DNA from: Poa pratensis
Taxonomy: Eukaryota > Streptophyta > Magnoliopsida > Poales > Poaceae
Length of the DNA stretch: 64,000 nt
Reading direction: 5' to 3'
NCBI GenBank assembly: GCA_947311845.1
Contig: CAMZMU010000012.1
Span: forward strand, 2,238,142-2,302,141
The position numbers and the translations under genes were made by a program. The notes beneath the pieces are model-generated. The model was not told where the DNA came from. It was given only the letters and a program-made list of their open reading frames with translations, and made no database searches. Below, piece by piece: positions 60,022 to 64,000 of the stretch; the stretch's first letter is position 1; every line of letters begins with the position of its first letter.

Positions 60022-61520
60022 CTGTTATAGATGACAAAAATAGAAGCTATCTTTTTTAGTACCCACAAATGAAATAGTTATGGATGCTGTGATTCGACTT
60101 GTACATGCAGCCAGACAAACATAGAAAATACATCTTATGTAATAATGAAGCAGTATAATCCATTAGTATTAAGCAGTGCACTGGCCCGTTGTGGATCTCT
60201 AGCCTATTCCAGATGCACTGTCGCATGCTCAAATGCCAAAATCCTATACAACAGCTTGAACCACGCCGAATACAAATCTATGAGCTATGATTCAGTTGAA
60301 GTTTCATGCCTAGTGATTGGTTCCACGAAGCAGTGTCACAATTTCTCTTGACATATGTCACAAAAAACTGAACTCATACCAGCTAAATTTGGATATTAAT
60401 ACTCAGCGTTTCGAGATTTATAGGATTTACCTTGCCAGCTTGCTGGAGACAACCGCGCAAACGATTCTCCAGCAGGGTTGTGATTCTTCTGGCGTCCAGA
60501 CACAAACACTTGGTCTACCTTAGCGTAAGAATGTGTACATCGACTACGGCGGCGCTTTGGTATAAACTCGCCGCCGGGACCTGTACGAGGACACAAGTGA
60601 CTTTGTTGCTTGGGATCGAGAAGGCGGTGGAATTATACAGGTACCAGGATTGAGGAATTCACACAGGTCTACGACCCTGCTCTGGGTAGGGCTCCGTCGT
60701 CGGATGTTTGGTTGTGCGCTGCCCCGATTCCCTCGAAATCTCAGAGCGGTAGGGTTCAGGCGAGTAGGATGAACAGGACCAGACTGGCTTCGTTCGTCCG
60801 GATGCCGCGCAACGATGCACAAATACCAGAATAGACCAAGCTGCCTTTTGGTTTTTGGTGCCTGAGTGGTAGACGGAAACACGGTGTCATGGTTTGATAA
60901 CGACGGCATCACACGTAGTGTGGGCAGAACAATCGCACCCAGGCAGAACAATTATGAACCTTCAGTAATGCACACAATATATCAGGTGCACAGGGATGCA
61001 CTGCCCTGTCTAACGGATGTGTACTGCTCCTTTGGCCGAGCGTGCCCTACCTGTAATGCACCACCAACGTCGCATCATTTGCACTGCCGGCAGGTTTACA
61101 CTGGTTATCGGTCGCACTGCCTTGCTTAAAATAAATGCACTGCTCATTTTCACTGACTGTATTACACTGAAAGCATTGCACTGCCTGCAAAATAACACAT
61201 GAACTGCCATTAAATGTCCTACTTTATTTTTGAGACAAAACGTGATGCACTGCCCATTTAGCGGTGCGTATGCACTGCCCGCATAAGACCATTTACACTG
61301 CCGGATGGTTAACACTGCTTACTTATAAGAAATGCACTGCTTAGTTTCACTGACTGTATTACACCGCCAGCATTACACTGCCTGCAAGTCAACACATGAA
61401 CTGCCATTAAATGTCCTACTTTTTTTTTTAGTTTTTGCAGGGAGAACGTGATGCACTGCCCCTTTGGCTGTGCGTACCCTGTCCGCAATGCACTGCCCAC
61501 ATAGCATCATTTGCACCGCT
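60022..61520 (+). repeat. TGCACTGCC motif region with 206-249-bp tandem units
   Basis: 60022-60950 includes the likely promoter/leader of the minus-strand gene ending at 54269 and few motifs. From 60990 three units start with GATGCACTGCC at 60995, 61244 and 61450 (periods 249 and 206), each with six to eight ACTGCC motifs and the landmark CATGAACTGCCATTAAATG. All motifs are TGCACTGCC on the plus strand. Confidence 0.85.
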
Positions 61521-62294
61521 GGCATTTGAAGTTATCAGGAATTATTCGTGGCTACTTGTATCAGAGTGTGATTTGAAATTGTAGAAAAAGTTTCGTGTAC
61601 AGTTTCTAGTACTAGGGATTTATGTGTGAGTGCTCATGGGTCAATTCGTAGCTACATGTACCTCGTGTTTAAGTTGGATTGCTGTATTTCTCATGTAATT
61701 TAGTTGAACACGTTTGTTTAAGTTACTACGAATTATTTGTGCTATCATTGATTTTCACAATGTTCTATGTTTTTATACGGTCCGGGTCAACTGTGTGCTT
61801 TGGATCACACATGTTATGTGTTAATATGGAAAAAAAAACTTTTGGCTCGGCTTGAAAGATAAGATATGCAAACACCCTCTATAGAAAGTACCACTACTTT
61901 TAAGTGTGCACTGGCTTCTGTACGTCACAGTGCACTGCCACATGTACTATGCAAAAACATATGTATGTTCTGCCATCTAGAAAGTATTTGCACTGCGTGG
62001 AATTTAGTGGTTACATATATTTCACTTCCGGGTGGATATGACATGGACTGCGTGGATTGGAAACAACAATTGTAGTTATCCCTGAATCAATCGAAAGTCG
62101 CAATGCAAAAAGAAAAACACAATTGTCATAAGCATGAGGTGAAGCCCAGATACAAATGAGATTGACATCTTGTCATTTCTAGTTCATGAATCTGTACGCT
62201 CGCTTGACATCTTCAAGTTCCCATGTACTATAGTGTTTCTTCTATGCTTTTAGCTTTGTGTTATTTTCTGTACCTCTTCGATGAATATATTGCT
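61521..62294. other. 3' flank of the FAR1/MULE-like gene
   Basis: AT-rich with isolated GCACTGC motifs near 61907, 61932 and 61990. No gene. It adjoins the stop codon at 62295-62297. Confidence 0.5.
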
Positions 62295-64000
62295 TCACCT
62301 CTTTGTCTTCTTCCTGACCCTGCTATTAAGAAGATTGAAGAGAATGAGTATTAAATCATGTTTTCTACTTCCTTGTGTAGCAAAGATGGTGTAAATCAAT
62401 TTATGCAGAAATCAACTTGCCTTCCATCTGGGGATTCACCGGTCAGATACCACAGTAGACGACCTTTCCCCTTTTCTGGAATTTGTTGATGACTGTCCTC
62501 TGAGTTAATATAGCTGCTTCTTGTCCTTACATTTGGTGTCTGTGCTTTCTGGTAATTGCTCCTGGTTCTGACTCTTGGCATCTCAAGCTGCCTATCAATT
62601 TCTTTTCTTTTAGCAGGCAAGTGGACCTTGTGATGCTTGTAGCCACTGTCAGGTGCGAGGTTGCTACGGTCCACAGAGGTTGTTTCTTCACCATGTGACT
62701 CAATTGTTCCTGTCACAGGGGTTCTTGTTTCGTTTCGTTCTAGGCGGCCAGTTGGTTGTTCAGCTCTGTCGTTGCCATGTTTCTGGTAACTACTCCTGGT
62801 TTTTACATTTGGTTCCACCTTCTGCCGGTCACTTGTTTTTCTTTTTGCAGGCAACCTGGCCTTGGTATGCTTGTTGCCACTGTCAGCTGTGTGGGGTCTA
62901 CCATTGTCAGAGCTTGGGTATGCACGCTGTGACTCACTGCTCAATGTGACTGGGCTTTGTACCACTTTTTCTTTTTGGCGGCCACCTGATTTTTCAGTCG
63001 CCCTTCTTGTTTGAGCCACCTTCCTTTTCTGATGCTGGTAGCCACTATCTGGTGTGAGGGGGCTGCCTTCATCGTGTCTTGGGTTCGCACCATCAGACTG
63101 GCTGCTCTGTGTGAAAGGGCTTTGTTCAGCCCTAACGCCATGTCTTGTGTAGCTGCTTCTTGTTTTCACAGAGCATCTCACTTGCTGGCGATAACTTCTT
63201 TTTTGAACTCGAGGCAACTGACCGTTGAGATGCTGGTAGCCACTGACAGGTGTTATCAGGCTACCACTCTCAGAGCTAGGGTAGTCATTATCTGACCCAG
63301 TCCTGCTCCTTGCATTATGCTCTCTTCTACCATCATAATCCGCGTCTGTGTCTTGACTTGTCGGCGACGGCGTTCTTGCAGTGTTTAGTCGCTTCCCTGT
63401 GCATACTGTGGCCTACAAAAGATTTGGTTAACTGTTAATGCTCGCTGGTTGTTGTGAGGGTGTCACTGGCAATGGACTTAAATCAGATGTAATAATGTAT
63501 TTTATGGATGTATATACAACTGTTGGCGACAGTGAAGCTTACCGCTCTCCATTCAAGCCAGTCTTCGCACTTTGGTTTCGTGTGCCCTAACTTATGGCAC
63601 CATCCACATCTCATGTTGGATTTATTTCTCTTGCCCTTTTCTGATCCTGATTTCAACCTCTGTCCTTTTTTTCTTCGCTTGGTACTGACAACAGGTGGGT
63701 CTTTAAGTCTACGGTGTGTATGTCCATGCTGGTGGTCGTTTCCATCCAACGGATCATTTGCATTGTCTACATATCTACCATTTTGTTCATCGTCGTCATC
63801 TTGTTCAAGTGCTGCCATGACCCTCGTATGCATATCATCGATGCACTGTTGCAGTACGTTGTATGCCTTCTTTTTCGTGCATGCCATTGAGCAGATCTCA
63901 GATACTCGAGACAACTCAATCGCATATTCAACTGGTCCTAAGCTGTTACTTTTGTTTCCTCCATGAAGACGGAAAACAAAGTTTGCTTTGTCGTCGCTGT
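62295..64000 (-). CDS. FAR1/MULE-transposase-like protein, C-terminal part (continues beyond window)
   Basis: Exons 63543->64000 (open at the window edge), 62421-63412 and 62295-62319; joins are in phase and the last intron uses a GC donor (AG|GCAAGT). The first visible part (NKSNSLGPVEYAIELSRVSE ... MACTKKKAYNVLQQCIDDMH) is helical, followed by an acidic stretch (EQDDDDEQNG), then DPPVVSTKRRKKGQRLKSGS and a zinc knuckle MRCGWCHKLGHTKPKC (CxxCxxxxHxxxxC), the usual tail of FAR1/FHY3-related and MULE transposases. The long exon encodes about four diverged repeats with (D/V)SGYQHxK, LPAKRK..DRQ and VKTRSSYxKH. The protein ends VRKKTKR. Catalytic and DNA-binding parts would be to the right of 64000, so I cannot say whether the enzyme is active. 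Confidence 0.7.
62308..62758. repeat. 451-bp direct duplication, copy inside the FAR1/MULE-like gene
   Basis: Partner of 48249-48699, offset 14059 bp. Here it forms the last of about four diverged protein repeats, so this gene is the likelier source. Confidence 0.9.

Larger units (their letters stand above)
25811..64000. mobile_element. Candidate giant MULE/FAR1-type transposon or cluster, incomplete at right edge
   Basis: From about 25.8 kb to the window end the DNA has one consistent organisation: multi-exon genes of transposon-associated type (FAR1/MULE-like C-terminus, Ulp1-like proteins, a DUF1985/PMD-like domain) plus B3-like, F-box-like and small genes, separated by noncoding DNA saturated with the nonamer GGCAGTGCA or its complement. 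Shared segments (451-bp duplication 48249-48699/62308-62758; 1.5-kb duplication 35293/42497) tie its parts together. The left boundary is inferred; the right lies beyond 64000. It could also be several related elements side by side. Confidence 0.55.

Noticed and set aside
26331..61500. CRISPR-like array
   Set aside because: The repeat is 9 bp, spacing is irregular and the context is a plant nuclear genome.
25811..64000. CACTA (En/Spm) element with subterminal repeats
   Set aside because: Subterminal motif arrays would fit, but no CACTA terminus or TNPD-like transposase is visible, while a FAR1/MULE-type protein tail is.

Overview
The window is nuclear DNA of a grass, most likely a BOP/Pooideae species. 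Evidence: spliced plant genes with GT-AG introns, a Stowaway MITE, Helitron ends, a PIF/Harbinger copy, a LINE fragment and a grass-type miniature LTR element. There are no prokaryotic signals. Gene names come from recognising protein sequence and motifs by eye; no database was searched.

Left part (1-13.4 kb): two host genes on the minus strand. One is a five-exon FLU gene (chlorophyll-synthesis repressor) at 2949-5302. The other is a three-exon FYVE zinc-finger protein with repeated coiled-coil modules at 6618-12631, whose large last exon is broken by five one-base losses.

Middle part (13.4-25.8 kb): nested transposable elements. There are several Helitron ends (one 599-bp copy and one 3.4-kb copy can be delimited), a 1.7-kb PIF/Harbinger derivative with a TTA target duplication, a minus-strand LINE fragment split by a poly-A retroposon with a 15-bp target duplication, and a miniature LTR element.

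Right part (25.8-64 kb, running off the window): what looks like one very large Mutator/FAR1-type transposon or transposon cluster. Its genes are mostly on the minus strand: the C-terminal part of a FAR1/MULE-like protein (62.3-64 kb), an intact 12-exon, 1475-codon-scale gene with two Ulp1-like folds (45.1-50.6 kb), a 16-exon damaged relative with an added DUF1985/PMD-like N-terminus (54.3-60.0 kb), a short third Ulp1-like gene (34.1-35.3 kb), two B3-like DNA-binding genes (37.4-38.3 and 39.8-41.3 kb), an F-box-like gene, an acidic protein and two small helical proteins. In most of the Ulp1-like folds the catalytic cysteine position is serine.

The noncoding DNA between these genes, but hardly any exon, is packed with a nonamer GGCAGTGCA / TGCACTGCC. 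It occurs as loose arrays and as about 210-, 285- and 206-249-bp tandem repeats, with orientation changing block by block. Three ~1.2-1.5-kb promoter-like modules with TATA boxes and inverted repeats are interspersed. This layout (MULE plus Ulp1/DUF1985 genes plus a dense short motif in noncoding DNA) resembles the Arabidopsis VANDAL/VANC anti-silencing arrangement and is the main candidate for an undescribed system. Frameshifts found by exon phase are all consistent with single-base losses, so a consensus-sequence artefact must be excluded before calling genes dead.
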